From Flavihumibacter rivuli (GTDB lineage: Bacteria > Bacteroidota > Bacteroidia > Chitinophagales > Chitinophagaceae), in contig NZ_CP092334.1 in the NCBI RefSeq assembly GCF_018595685.2, forward strand, positions 4,182,001 through 4,246,000: DNA of 64,000 nt. Direction: 5' to 3'. A program made the position numbers and the translations under genes. The notes beneath the pieces are model-generated. The model saw only the letters and a list, made by a program, of their open reading frames with translations. It was not told the DNA's origin and ran no database searches. Positions 36,565 to 44,737 of the stretch are shown one piece after another. Numbering within the stretch: the first letter of the stretch is position 1; every line of letters begins with the position of its first letter.

Positions 36565-36834
36565 ATGAATCTAGAGATATTAACTCCTGAACGCAAACTC
36601 TATAGCGGCGAAGTGTACGGTGTACAATTGCCGGGCGTGGATGGCCTGTTCGAAGTGCTGGAGAAGCACGCTCCAATGGTGAGCGCACTGAAAGCCGGTA
36701 AGCTGAAGGTGTTGAAGGATAAAAGCCAGTCCGAATCTGCCAGCTACTCTATCCAGGGAGGCTTTGTAGAGGTGTTCAATAATAAAGTGACCGTGTTGGT
36801 TGAAGGAGCGGTTCCCGCTGATTCTTCCCGTTAA
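36565..36834 (+). CDS. atpC: F0F1 ATP synthase subunit epsilon (short form)
   Basis: An 89-residue central-stalk subunit. It contains only the N-terminal beta-sandwich (MNLEILTPERKLYSGEVYGV, then LPGVDGLFEVLEKHAPMVSA and IQGGFVEVFNNKVTVLVEGA). The C-terminal helical hairpin of about 50 residues found in E. coli and Bacillus, which inhibits ATP hydrolysis, is absent, and the reading frame simply ends. Short epsilon proteins are usual in Bacteroidota. It is co-transcribed with atpD and closed by the terminator at 36916. Confidence 0.93.
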   Translation: MNLEILTPERKLYSGEVYGVQLPGVDGLFEVLEKHAPMVSALKAGKLKVLKDKSQSESASYSIQGGFVEVFNNKVTVLVEGAVPADSSR

Positions 36835-36915
36835 TCCTATTGATCCGGTACCGGAAAGAACTAGTAAGAAGAGAATTCATACCCGACAGGGTCCAACCAT
36901 CCGGAAAAAGTCATT

Positions 36916-36946
36916 ATCCCGTTGCATTGGCAACGGGATTTTTTTT
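36916..36946 (+). terminator. intrinsic terminator of atpD-atpC
   Basis: A perfect 10-bp stem ATCCCGTTGC/GCAACGGGAT with an ATTG loop is followed by a run of eight T residues. It lies 81 bp past the atpC stop. Confidence 0.93.
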
Positions 36947-37040
36947 GCCTGTCCGTTCTGGAAAATCATGGTCCTTGCTGTTTGCATCTTAAAATTTGAG
37001 CAGCTATCTTGTCTATATGTCAGTCTTAAAATAAACAGCT

Positions 37041-38915
37041 ATGGACAAACGAATTGCTTTCCACCTTATCCTCGTGGTGCTTGGCTATGCACTTCCTGTT
37101 GTTGCCCAGAACAAAAAGGTAAATGCCGAAACCCAGGTCCAATCGGTTACAGTCTACTTGAGCGGGGCACAGGTATTCAGGTCAGGTTCAGTAACGGTGC
37201 CTGCGGGTAGGTCTGAGATCATCCTGGATGGTATATCCTCCGATATTGAGCAGCAAAGCATACAGGTTGAAATGGAAGGCGACCTTACCATTCTTGCGGT
37301 TGGTATGCGGAAGAACTTCCTGGATGAGAAGACCCTGAGGGAAGAGGTGAAGCAATTAGAGGTCAAGCGGGACGGCATACAGGAACAGATCGACCGCCAG
37401 AACAAGATGCTGGAAATATACAAGCAGGAAGAGAATATGCTGGTCAAGAACCAGGCTATTGCGGGCACCAGTGTGGTGCTCAAACCGGCAGAGTTAAAGG
37501 CTTCCCTGGACTTCCAGCGGACCAGGCTGGAAGAAGTGCTGGCGAAACAATTGGAGATCCAGAAAATGGTTAAGGACCTGGCAAAGGAGAAAGATAAGAT
37601 CGTTCTTCAATTGCAAGAGCTTAACCAGCGGAAAAATGAAGCGATCAATGAGGTCTATGCCCTTACGGAGGCTGCCCGACCGGTGCAGACCAAATTGACT
37701 GCCAGTTACGTGGTAAAGAAGGCAGGCTGGTATCCTACATACACGGTCAGGGTTAAGGATATCGGATCGCCCCTTGAATTGCAGTTCAATGCCAATGTGT
37801 ACCAGTCTTCAGGAGAGAAATGGAAGGAGGTAAAAGTGGCCTTGTCCTCCGGTAACCCGAACACCAATAATGAGAAACCTTCCATCGAACCATGGTACCT
37901 GAGGTTTATTGACCCTTCCGTCAGGTATTCGCCCATGCCTGCTTTTGGAGGTAATGCCGCATTGATGGGGAGGGTAGTGGATGATAAGGGAGCCCCTATC
38001 GCTAATGCTTCTGTAATTATAAAAGGGTCTTCGTCAGGAGTTGTATCTGATGCGGATGGGATATTCAGGTTGTCCAATGTAGTGCCGGGAACTGAGCTCG
38101 TTGTCAGCTCGTTGGGTTATGAAAGCCGGTCGATCACTGCAGTGAAAGGATTCCTGACCGTCCCTCTTGATTTGTCTTCTTCAGCACTTCAGGAAGTGGT
38201 AGTAATGGGCTATGCGGCTGGAAGTGTTGCCAGTGATGAACCCCAAAGGAATGTATCCACTACAACAATGAAATCGAAGCCGGTTACTGTAACAACGGTT
38301 TACCAGCCTACAACCACCAGGTTTGATATCTCGCAGCCCTACACTATTGAAGCAGATGGGAAAGTGAATATCATTGAAGTGAAGCGGGTAACCATGGCAG
38401 CGCAATATGAATACTATGCGGCACCTAAACTGGATGAGGCGGCCTATCTTACTGCCAAAGTGGTGAACTGGCAGGAGTTTGACCTCCTGGCAGGAGAGGC
38501 AGGCCTTATTTACGAAGGAAGTTTTCTTGGAAAGTCCTACCTGGACCCGGCTTCACAGGGGGATACCCTTAAACTCTCACTAGGTAAGGATGATGGGGTG
38601 ATCGTGAAACGCAAGCTGATCAATGAATACAGGGAGAAGAAAATGATCGGCAGCAACAAGAAGGATACTCGGGCATATGAACTGTTGGTGAGGAATAATA
38701 AACCGGTGCCCATTAGCCTTGTATTGCAGGATCAATTGCCTATTGCCACCAGCAAGGACATCGAGGTGGATGATACAGAATACAAAGGTGGAAAGCTGGA
38801 TGAGGAAACAAGGGTAGTGACCTGGAATATTAACCTGGCCCAAAGGCAGGAACAAAAATATACCATTAAGTTTTCGGTTAAGTATCCGCGTGACAAGACC
38901 CTGCAGTTGGATTAG
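37041..38915 (+). CDS. MuiA-like DUF4139 protein with an inserted carboxypeptidase-regulatory-like domain
   Basis: A 624-residue exported protein (signal ending VVAQ near residue 22). Order: DUF4140 N-terminal domain (VQSVTVYLSGAQVFRSGSVT), a long coiled coil (about 95-195, REEVKQLEVKRDGIQEQIDR), then the DUF4139 beta domain (ASYVVKKAGWYPTYTVRVKD ... VALSSGNPN). This is interrupted at about 309-385 by a CarboxypepD_reg-like module (MGRVVDDKGAPIANASVIIK ... LVVSSLGYESRSI) ending LQEVVVMGYA, and it resumes around 430 to the end (RNNKPVPISLVLQDQLPI). The family is named from mucoidy inhibitor A of E. coli, but its molecular role is unclear. The inserted part resembles the N-terminus of SusC-type receptors. 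Confidence 0.88.
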   Translation: MDKRIAFHLILVVLGYALPVVAQNKKVNAETQVQSVTVYLSGAQVFRSGSVTVPAGRSEIILDGISSDIEQQSIQVEMEGDLTILAVGMRKNFLDEKTLREEVKQLEVKRDGIQEQIDRQNKMLEIYKQEENMLVKNQAIAGTSVVLKPAELKASLDFQRTRLEEVLAKQLEIQKMVKDLAKEKDKIVLQLQELNQRKNEAINEVYALTEAARPVQTKLTASYVVKKAGWYPTYTVRVKDIGSPLELQFNANVYQSSGEKWKEVKVALSSGNPNTNNEKPSIEPWYLRFIDPSVRYSPMPAFGGNAALMGRVVDDKGAPIANASVIIKGSSSGVVSDADGIFRLSNVVPGTELVVSSLGYESRSITAVKGFLTVPLDLSSSALQEVVVMGYAAGSVASDEPQRNVSTTTMKSKPVTVTTVYQPTTTRFDISQPYTIEADGKVNIIEVKRVTMAAQYEYYAAPKLDEAAYLTAKVVNWQEFDLLAGEAGLIYEGSFLGKSYLDPASQGDTLKLSLGKDDGVIVKRKLINEYREKKMIGSNKKDTRAYELLVRNNKPVPISLVLQDQLPIATSKDIEVDDTEYKGGKLDEETRVVTWNINLAQRQEQKYTIKFSVKYPRDKTLQLD

Positions 38916-39084
38916 TTTCCCTGTCTGGATCCTCACCGTTTTTTCACCCTCCTGAGAATGGGTGATTCAACGCTTGACCACTGTTTACATTTGGTTTAAT
39001 CTTGTATAAGCAATCAGGGAACGGGAATAGTAGCGAGAGGGACATGTGGGGATGAATGGTAAGCCTTCCCTTGATTGGAAAATA

Positions 39085-39122
39085 AATGCCTGCAGCAATT
39101 CAGTTTGTTGCAGGCATTTTTA
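39085..39122. terminator. bidirectional terminator between convergent genes
   Basis: AAATGCCTGCAGCAA pairs with TTGTTGCAGGCATTT (one G-U pair) around a short loop, with A-rich sequence to the left and a T-run to the right. It serves the MuiA-like gene on plus and the small secreted gene on minus. Confidence 0.88.
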
Positions 39123-39139
39123 ATCAGGATGCTGAAGGT

Positions 39140-39406
39140 TCAGGACTTCTTTTTATTGCCTTTATATTCCACATAAACTTTCTTGCCATTCTTCAAATAG
39201 TACCTGCCGCCGTTGGGCCCGATATATATTTTTTCGCCATTGGGACCTTTCATCCTGTCGTCCACATTATCGTTATACTTATTGGTGCCCGTCGCAGGAG
39301 TTTTGGTTGAGCCGGACTTTGTTGTATTTGAGGTTGGTTTTGTTTGTGCAATTGCACCATAACCCAGGCCTGCGAATAAGGCAATCGCAAAAAGGTTTTT
39401 CACCAT
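39140..39406 (-). CDS. small secreted protein with a GP(N/R)GG(R/K)YY basic motif
   Basis: An 88-residue protein with a signal peptide (cleavage after GAIAQ), a Thr/Ser/Lys-rich linker (about 22-45), and a compact basic C-terminal motif MKGPNGEKIYIGPNGGRYYL followed by NGKKVYVEYKGNKKKS. The GPNGGRYY...NGKKVYV pattern resembles the PBCV-type basic adaptor domain seen as short modules in many bacteria. Function is unknown. Its stop lies 18 bp before the bidirectional terminator, and its start is 15 bp after the yqgE stop, so it is probably co-transcribed with yqgE. Confidence 0.75.
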   Translation of the reverse strand: MVKNLFAIALFAGLGYGAIAQTKPTSNTTKSGSTKTPATGTNKYNDNVDDRMKGPNGEKIYIGPNGGRYYLKNGKKVYVEYKGNKKKS

Positions 39407-39420
39407 GGTAAAAGTCTTTT

Positions 39421-39978
39421 TTAATTGAGTTGAGGATCGATGGGGTAATTGACCAGTTGTTCATATTCGCCACCCAGGTCGCGCAGCGCATCTTTCCAGA
39501 TTTCCTGCAGGTTCTTGTGGAAAATGAGTTTCCTGCTACCCTTGCTGGTGATCCATGATTTTTCCTGCAATTCTGTTTTTAACTGGCCTTCCCCCCAACC
39601 GGAATAGCCAATGAAGAACCGGATCTTGTTGGCTTCGATCTTACCCTGTTTGAGCAAGTCAATAGCCTTTTCAAATTCCCCACCCCAAAAAATACCATCG
39701 GTCACTTCAAAGCCACCGGGTATCAATTCGGGGTATTGGTGAAGGAAATGGATGGTATCCATCTGTACCGGACCGCCATAATAAACCGGAATGGGCATGC
39801 CCTCTGCGCTGGCCATCAACTGGTCAAGGGTGTAGTCGTATTTTCGGTTGAGTACAAATCCAAAACTGCCCTCGTCCTGGTGTTCACACAGGAACACGAC
39901 CGTTCGCATGAAATTGGGGTCTTTCAGGAAGGGGTCAGCGATCAACACTGTACCTGCTGCTGGGGTTATGGTACTCAT
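39421..39978 (-). CDS. YqgE/AlgH family protein
   Basis: A 185-residue cytoplasmic protein. It shows the family pattern: GTVLIADPFLKDPNFMRTVV at the N-terminus, the EGSFGFVLNR block, VYYGGPVQMDTIHFLH, and RFFIGYSGWGEGQLKTELQE. The fold is known but the biochemical role is not (AlgH is linked to alginate regulation in Pseudomonas). Length is typical. The upstream region is shared with the divergent sensor kinase at 40149. Confidence 0.93.
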   Translation of the reverse strand: MSTITPAAGTVLIADPFLKDPNFMRTVVFLCEHQDEGSFGFVLNRKYDYTLDQLMASAEGMPIPVYYGGPVQMDTIHFLHQYPELIPGGFEVTDGIFWGGEFEKAIDLLKQGKIEANKIRFFIGYSGWGEGQLKTELQEKSWITSKGSRKLIFHKNLQEIWKDALRDLGGEYEQLVNYPIDPQLN

Positions 39979-40148
39979 AAAGTTAATTTAACAATTATTG
40001 TTAAAAATTCCAATATTTGTTTTTCGTTTAGATAAGGGTTGATGAACAAGGTTTTTGGAGCGGTGCACCTGTCCAAAACTCTGTTAATTCCGCGCAGCCG
40101 GTAAGGCTAAAAGGAGATTAACCCTGTCCCAAACTTATTTTTGTGTAC

Positions 40149-41489
40149 ATGAAGCGGATCTTTCCCCTGATCATCATACTGGTTTCCCTTTCCCTTGTGG
40201 GTATCATTGTTATCCAGGTGTCCTGGCTGCGATCCATGTTGGTAATTAAAGAAGACCACCTCGCTGAAAGGGTGATCAAGGCAATGGACCAGACCGGCCA
40301 GGAGTTGATGGCACAGAAGGGTACGCTTCCCTCGCTGAAGAACAAAAGGCTGAGACCTAATATTACCTGGCCATCGGACCAGTTGATGATGGAGTTAATG
40401 AAGCCTTCCACTATTTCAGAGAAGTTCACCACATTTGAAGTAGAGGAAAAACTGAGAAAGAACTTCGATGCCAATGGCCTCAAAGATACCCGATTCGAAT
40501 TTGTGATCACTTCCGACGCCGGCTTTTTAACATATGATGAATTAAGGTCAAAAGGTTTCGATAAGGTGATCGACGATACACTCAGGAACCGCCAATTCAT
40601 CTATCCCTTGCAGGTGCCCGGTGGCTCCAACCTCGAAGGCCTTGTACCGGAAGAGGTCATGATGGTGATCGTGCCAAATGTTAAGCATATCGTACTGCGG
40701 CAGCTGAGATGGATGATCGGGGGTGCCATATTGTTCACGCTGATCTTGCTGGCGGCATTCTATGTAACGGTTAGTGCTTTGTTGCGCCAGAAGAAGCTCA
40801 GTGAGATCAAGAATGATTTCATCAACAACATGACCCATGAGTTCAAGACGCCATTGGCTACCATATCCCTTGCAGTTGATGCGTTGAGAACGGAAAAGGT
40901 TTCGCAGGACAAGGATAAAATGCAGTATTTCACCGGTATCATCAAGGAAGAGAACAGGAGGATGAATAAACAGGTGGAGACCATCCTGCAGGCCGCCTTA
41001 ATGGACAGGCAGGAGATCAGCCTGAATAAGAAGCCTGTTCATGTGCATGAAGTGATTGAGCAGGTTTTAGAGAATTTTGACCTCCAGTTGCAACACAAGA
41101 ATGGTCATGCCATTGTTGACCTAAATGCCAAAAAGGACCTAATCCATGCCGATGAAGTGCATTTTACCAACCTTATCAATAACCTGGTGGATAATGCGGT
41201 TAAGTATTCCCGTGACAACCTGGTCTTGAAAATATCTACTACCAGCACTGCAAAGGGGGTGCAGATTAGGATTGAGGATAACGGTATCGGTATGAGCAAG
41301 GAAAGTGTGAAGCGGATCTTTGAGAAATTCTATCGCGTCCATACCGGGAACCTCCACAACGTAAAAGGTTTCGGCCTGGGACTTAGCTATGTGAAAACGA
41401 TCGTGGAAGCCCATAACGGTAAGATAAAGGTGGAAAGTGCATTGGGTAAGGGAACGGCTTTTACAATTGAACTTCCATTCGAGTCCTGA
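40149..41489 (+). CDS. sensor histidine kinase without an adjacent regulator
   Basis: About 446 residues. TM1 is at 5-25 (FPLIIILVSLSLVGIIVIQV), the periplasmic sensor is about 155 residues, and TM2 is near 185-205 (MIGGAILFTLILLAAFYVTV). The kinase core has MTHEFKTPLATISLAV, NLVDNAVKYSRD, IEDNGIGMSKE and GFGLGLSYVKTIV. I chose ATG 40149 rather than the in-frame GTG 40143. TATTTTTG at 40136-40143 fits a TAnnTTTG element, but a start site there would leave almost no leader. No response regulator gene follows, so its partner is elsewhere. Confidence 0.93.
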   Translation: MKRIFPLIIILVSLSLVGIIVIQVSWLRSMLVIKEDHLAERVIKAMDQTGQELMAQKGTLPSLKNKRLRPNITWPSDQLMMELMKPSTISEKFTTFEVEEKLRKNFDANGLKDTRFEFVITSDAGFLTYDELRSKGFDKVIDDTLRNRQFIYPLQVPGGSNLEGLVPEEVMMVIVPNVKHIVLRQLRWMIGGAILFTLILLAAFYVTVSALLRQKKLSEIKNDFINNMTHEFKTPLATISLAVDALRTEKVSQDKDKMQYFTGIIKEENRRMNKQVETILQAALMDRQEISLNKKPVHVHEVIEQVLENFDLQLQHKNGHAIVDLNAKKDLIHADEVHFTNLINNLVDNAVKYSRDNLVLKISTTSTAKGVQIRIEDNGIGMSKESVKRIFEKFYRVHTGNLHNVKGFGLGLSYVKTIVEAHNGKIKVESALGKGTAFTIELPFES

Positions 41490-41518
41490 TCGTATTCAAT
41501 CCTCATTATTCCCGCTAC

Positions 41519-42103
41519 ATGTCAGCTGAACTTCTTTTACAAAGCATCCAAAACCATATTAGCCTGTCGGAAACAGATGTGCTTGCTTTAGGGAAGTCAT
41601 TCCGCGCCAGGAAATTGAGGAAGAAGCATTTTATCCTGCAGGAAGGTGAGGTCCTTAACCATGCGATCTTTGTAACGCAGGGATGCCTGCGCAGTTATTC
41701 AGTGGACAAGAATGGCTTTGAACATATCCTTCAGTTTGCGCCTCCCGGCTGGTGGATCAGCGATATGAAGAGCTTTAAAAGGCAGGAGCCAGCGACACTT
41801 TATATTGATGCTATTGAAGACAGTGAAATATTAATGATCAGCAAAGCCGATCTTGACCAACTATATCTCGCTATCCCAAAGCTGGAGCATTTCTTCAGGG
41901 TGCTTGCGGAAAATGCCCTCATAACCTTCCAGCACCGCCTGATCGATAACCTGAGCCTGCCGGCTAAGGATCGGTATGCTAATTTCTGTTCTACCTATCC
42001 AACCCTTATCCAACTACTTCCCCAGAAGTATGTTGCCTCTTATATTGGGGTGACCCCTGAGTTCCTTTCCAAGATGCTACACCAATCCGCCCGGAAAAGT
42101 TGA
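41519..42103 (+). CDS. Crp/Fnr family transcriptional regulator
   Basis: A 194-residue protein with an N-terminal cyclic-nucleotide-binding-like beta roll (FILQEGEVLNHAIFVTQGCL ... RSYSVDKNGFEHILQFAPPG), a dimerisation helix, and a C-terminal helix-turn-helix (KYVASYIGVTPEFLSKMLHQ). No Cys cluster for an FeS centre and no clear cAMP-binding Arg-Ser pair are visible, so the effector is unknown, as is usual for this Bacteroidota subgroup. It is 29 bp after the kinase and 95 bp before the next gene. Confidence 0.92.
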   Translation: MSAELLLQSIQNHISLSETDVLALGKSFRARKLRKKHFILQEGEVLNHAIFVTQGCLRSYSVDKNGFEHILQFAPPGWWISDMKSFKRQEPATLYIDAIEDSEILMISKADLDQLYLAIPKLEHFFRVLAENALITFQHRLIDNLSLPAKDRYANFCSTYPTLIQLLPQKYVASYIGVTPEFLSKMLHQSARKS

Positions 42104-42198
42104 GAAAATTAATCCAGGTTAAGTCAGGAAGTTAACCTGGGTTATTGGACCATGGCAACCTGCCAATGTAGTTTTGTATCCATAAAGAAGGAGTTGAT

Positions 42199-42576
42199 AT
42201 GAACAAAATAACCGTGCTGGTGGTTGATCGGACAGGGCCTTGGCAAGGATTCCCTGCCGCGGAAAGGCCTGATGGTACAAAATGGGAATTTGTGATAGCC
42301 CGGTCAGCGGAAGAGGCCATTGAATATTTCTATACCTATTCCCCTTCCGTTGTGGTAATAGAAGCTGAAATGCAGGCAGAGGCCCTAGGGTTAAAGAAGA
42401 TCATTGCCTTTCATACGGAAGAGGTTCCTGTTTTGCCAATGGCTGGTATCGGGTATGCATCTCTGTTATCAACGATCAGTGATGTAATGGAAGAAAAGAA
42501 CAGGAAGCTACATTATGCCTACAGGTTCGTTGATGATGCCTTGAAAGGAGCGGCATTGCCGATCAGGATAGAATGA
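42199..42576 (+). CDS. small protein, possibly a degenerate receiver-like domain
   Basis: A 125-residue cytoplasmic protein of no family I recognise. The pattern of hydrophobic strands and helices (KITVLVVDRTG, EFVIARSAEEAIEYFYTYSP, SVVVIEAEMQAEALG, EVPVLPMAGIG) is like a CheY-type receiver: the phosphoacceptor position reads E in VVVIEAEM and the conserved Lys is not evident. If so, it would be a non-phosphorylatable pseudo-receiver. It sits between the Crp/Fnr gene and two pirin genes on the same strand. Confidence 0.55.
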   Translation: MNKITVLVVDRTGPWQGFPAAERPDGTKWEFVIARSAEEAIEYFYTYSPSVVVIEAEMQAEALGLKKIIAFHTEEVPVLPMAGIGYASLLSTISDVMEEKNRKLHYAYRFVDDALKGAALPIRIE

Positions 42577-42627
42577 TCAATTCAGCAATAAGTCGATAGT
42601 CGGTGATAATTTTTAAAAAAACAGATC

Positions 42628-43497
42628 ATGAATAAAGCGATAGAAAGAATTTTCCCGAAGCCTGCAAGACCAGGTATGGTAGGGGATGGGTTCCGTGTTT
42701 TTAATTTCATTCCCGGTGGCGGGATCAGCCAGCGCAGGATCAGTCCTTTCCTGATGCTGGATTTTGGGGCGGAGTTTGATTTTGGACCCTCACCCCATCC
42801 AAGGGGAGTGGATGTTCATCCCCATAAGGGTTTTGAAACAGTTACCATTGCCTATAAAGGTTGTGTAGCACACCATGACAGCGCAGGCAATAGCGGTGTT
42901 ATCTATCCCGGGGATGTTCAATGGATGACAGCCGGTGCAGGCATCCTGCATAAGGAATACCATGAAGAGGAGTTTTCAAAGAAGGGTGGACCTTTTGAAA
43001 TGGTGCAGCTTTGGGTTAACCTGCCAAAACAATACAAACTGGTGGAGCCGCATTACCAGGGCATTACCGCTGATCAAATGGGCAAGTACAATATTGCCGG
43101 GGATGGCGGTGTGGTCAATATAATTGCAGGTGAGTTGAATGGTGTGAAGGGACCAGCAGCAACCTATTCCCCTGTGAATCTTTTTGATATTCGCCTGAAT
43201 GCTGGTGGAAAACTTGACTTCACTGTGCCTGCCAGTCATAATACCGCCTTGCTGGTGGTAAATGGGGATGTAGAAGTAAATGGTACAGCTGCCCCCAAGC
43301 ATAGCTTTGTGCTTTTTGGCAATGAAGGAGAAGCCATTTCAATCAGCAGCCAGGAGAACAGTGTAGTGCTTGTTTTAAGTGGGGAACCAATCAATGAGCC
43401 GATAGCCAGTTATGGTCCTTTTGTGATGAATACCCAGGAAGAGATCTACGAGGCAATTGAGGAATTCCAATCCGGCAAGTTCGGTGTATTGGATTAA
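42628..43497 (+). CDS. pirin family protein (first of a tandem pair)
   Basis: A 289-residue bicupin. The N-terminal cupin carries the metal ligands in VDVHPHKGFETVTIAYKG and in AGAGILHKEYHEEE (HxH...H...E). The C-terminal pirin domain (about 185-280) has ALLVVNGDVEVNGTAAPKH and LSGEPINEPIASYGPFVMNT. Bacterial pirins are cytosolic iron-binding proteins, some with quercetinase activity, and the role here is unknown. The neighbouring pirin at 43527 is only 29 bp downstream, so the pair is probably one transcript. Confidence 0.93.
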   Translation: MNKAIERIFPKPARPGMVGDGFRVFNFIPGGGISQRRISPFLMLDFGAEFDFGPSPHPRGVDVHPHKGFETVTIAYKGCVAHHDSAGNSGVIYPGDVQWMTAGAGILHKEYHEEEFSKKGGPFEMVQLWVNLPKQYKLVEPHYQGITADQMGKYNIAGDGGVVNIIAGELNGVKGPAATYSPVNLFDIRLNAGGKLDFTVPASHNTALLVVNGDVEVNGTAAPKHSFVLFGNEGEAISISSQENSVVLVLSGEPINEPIASYGPFVMNTQEEIYEAIEEFQSGKFGVLD

Positions 43498-43526
43498 TAC
43501 TATAGGTAATCAGTCAATGTTATAAA

Positions 43527-44381
43527 ATGCGAAAAGCCATTGAGCATATCCTGCTGGGCAGGGAGAAAGCCATTACCAGGGAAGAGACAGTGCTGCAGCC
43601 TCTGCCGCACAAGGATTTCAGGTTTGCCAGCCCGTTTATCCTGCTGCACCACAAATTGCCTGAGCTCATCCGGCCGGGATCCCGTCAAAGGATCCATCCT
43701 CATCCCCACAGGGGCTTTGCCCCGGTTACATTTATGTTGCAGGGCGAAGGCTACCATAAGGACAATGCAGGTCATGAAGGTAACTTGCAGGCAGGGGATG
43801 TTCAATGGATGTTTGCAGGGAAAGGGTTGTTACATAGTGAAGGGCCTTCTCAACGGATATTAAACGAAGGAGGTGTGCAGGAGTTTGTGCAGTTATGGAT
43901 CAATGTGCCGGCGGCAAGGAAATGGGACGAACCCAGTTACCAGACTGCTTATCGCCACCAGATGCCGCAAGTGCTGCAGCAGGAAGGGGTGAATTTCAGG
44001 CTGGCCAGTGGAGCGTTTGATGGTGCCATAGGGCCCATTGATACCTTTACCCCGATCATTTCAGTAATTGGTGAAATGGAAGAAAGGAGCAGGGTGCAAA
44101 TGGAAGCGAAGCCCGGTTATTGGACACTGCTATATGTAATCAGGGGAAAGCTGGTGGTGAATATGGAGCCTGTTGAGGCGCATCACCTGGTGGTATTCGA
44201 AAAAGGGAATGACGAGATCATTATCAGTGCAGAAGAACCCTCCCAATTATTGTTCTTGTCGGGAGAGCCTATCAATGAGCCGGTAGCCGCAAAGGATAAT
44301 TTTGTGATGAATACAGTTGAAGAAGTTGACCAGGCGATCGCTGATGCAAAAAATGGTCTTTTCGGGACCCTTGACTATTAA
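43527..44381 (+). CDS. pirin family protein (second of a tandem pair)
   Basis: A 284-residue bicupin, paralogous to the preceding gene. Metal ligands are kept: RIHPHPHRGFAPVTFMLQG and AGKGLLHSEGPSQR. The C-terminal domain has LLYVIRGKLVVNMEPVEAHH and LSGEPINEPVAAKDNFVMNT. The two proteins differ widely outside the motif regions, so this is an old duplication. The small acetyltransferase gene follows 9 bp downstream. Confidence 0.92.
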   Translation: MRKAIEHILLGREKAITREETVLQPLPHKDFRFASPFILLHHKLPELIRPGSRQRIHPHPHRGFAPVTFMLQGEGYHKDNAGHEGNLQAGDVQWMFAGKGLLHSEGPSQRILNEGGVQEFVQLWINVPAARKWDEPSYQTAYRHQMPQVLQQEGVNFRLASGAFDGAIGPIDTFTPIISVIGEMEERSRVQMEAKPGYWTLLYVIRGKLVVNMEPVEAHHLVVFEKGNDEIIISAEEPSQLLFLSGEPINEPVAAKDNFVMNTVEEVDQAIADAKNGLFGTLDY

Positions 44382-44390
44382 AACTTCCAT

Positions 44391-44681
44391 ATGAAAGAAG
44401 AATTTATCGAACTGCCATTTGAGCGCAACGACAAAGGGGAAAGGTTTGAAATGAAGGTAGGCAATGAACTGGCCTTCATTGAATTCAAGCAGAAGGACGA
44501 GAAGGTATACCTTATACATACAGAAGTGACTCCCGGCCTTGAAGGACGTGGCGCTGCCACTGCTGTTATCGAAAAGACGCTGCAGTACCTGGAAGCCAAC
44601 CACTATCGACTCATTCCTTTATGCCCTTTGGTAGTAGCCTACCTGAAGCGGCACCCGGAATGGAACATACTTGTCGACTAA
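44391..44681 (+). CDS. small GNAT-type N-acetyltransferase (acetyltransf_CG family)
   Basis: A 96-residue protein of the YjdJ/acetyltransf_CG class, short single-domain GNAT enzymes. The strand EMKVGNELAFIEFKQKDEKV is followed by the acetyl-CoA-binding turn TEVTPGLEGRGAATAVIEKT (matching R/QxxGxG/A) and the C-terminal YRLIPLCPLVVAYLKRHPEW. The substrate is unknown. It is last in the pirin transcript, and its stop faces the convergent queA. Confidence 0.9.
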   Translation: MKEEFIELPFERNDKGERFEMKVGNELAFIEFKQKDEKVYLIHTEVTPGLEGRGAATAVIEKTLQYLEANHYRLIPLCPLVVAYLKRHPEWNILVD

Positions 44682-44718
44682 AAGAAGCCAGCGGTAACCC
44701 AAAAGCTAAGGCAGTGTG

Positions 44719-44735
44719 CGTCATTCTAAATGACG
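44719..44735. terminator. hairpin between convergent genes, weak terminator candidate
   Basis: A 7-bp perfect stem CGTCATT/AATGACG with a 3-nt loop lies between the acetyltransferase and queA stops. There is no T-run on either side. Confidence 0.3.
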
Positions 44736-44737
44736 GC

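Noticed and set aside
36800..37210. 136-residue open frame spanning the atpC terminator
   Set aside because: It runs through a strong intrinsic terminator and overlaps both atpC and the MuiA-like gene in another frame; no family pattern.
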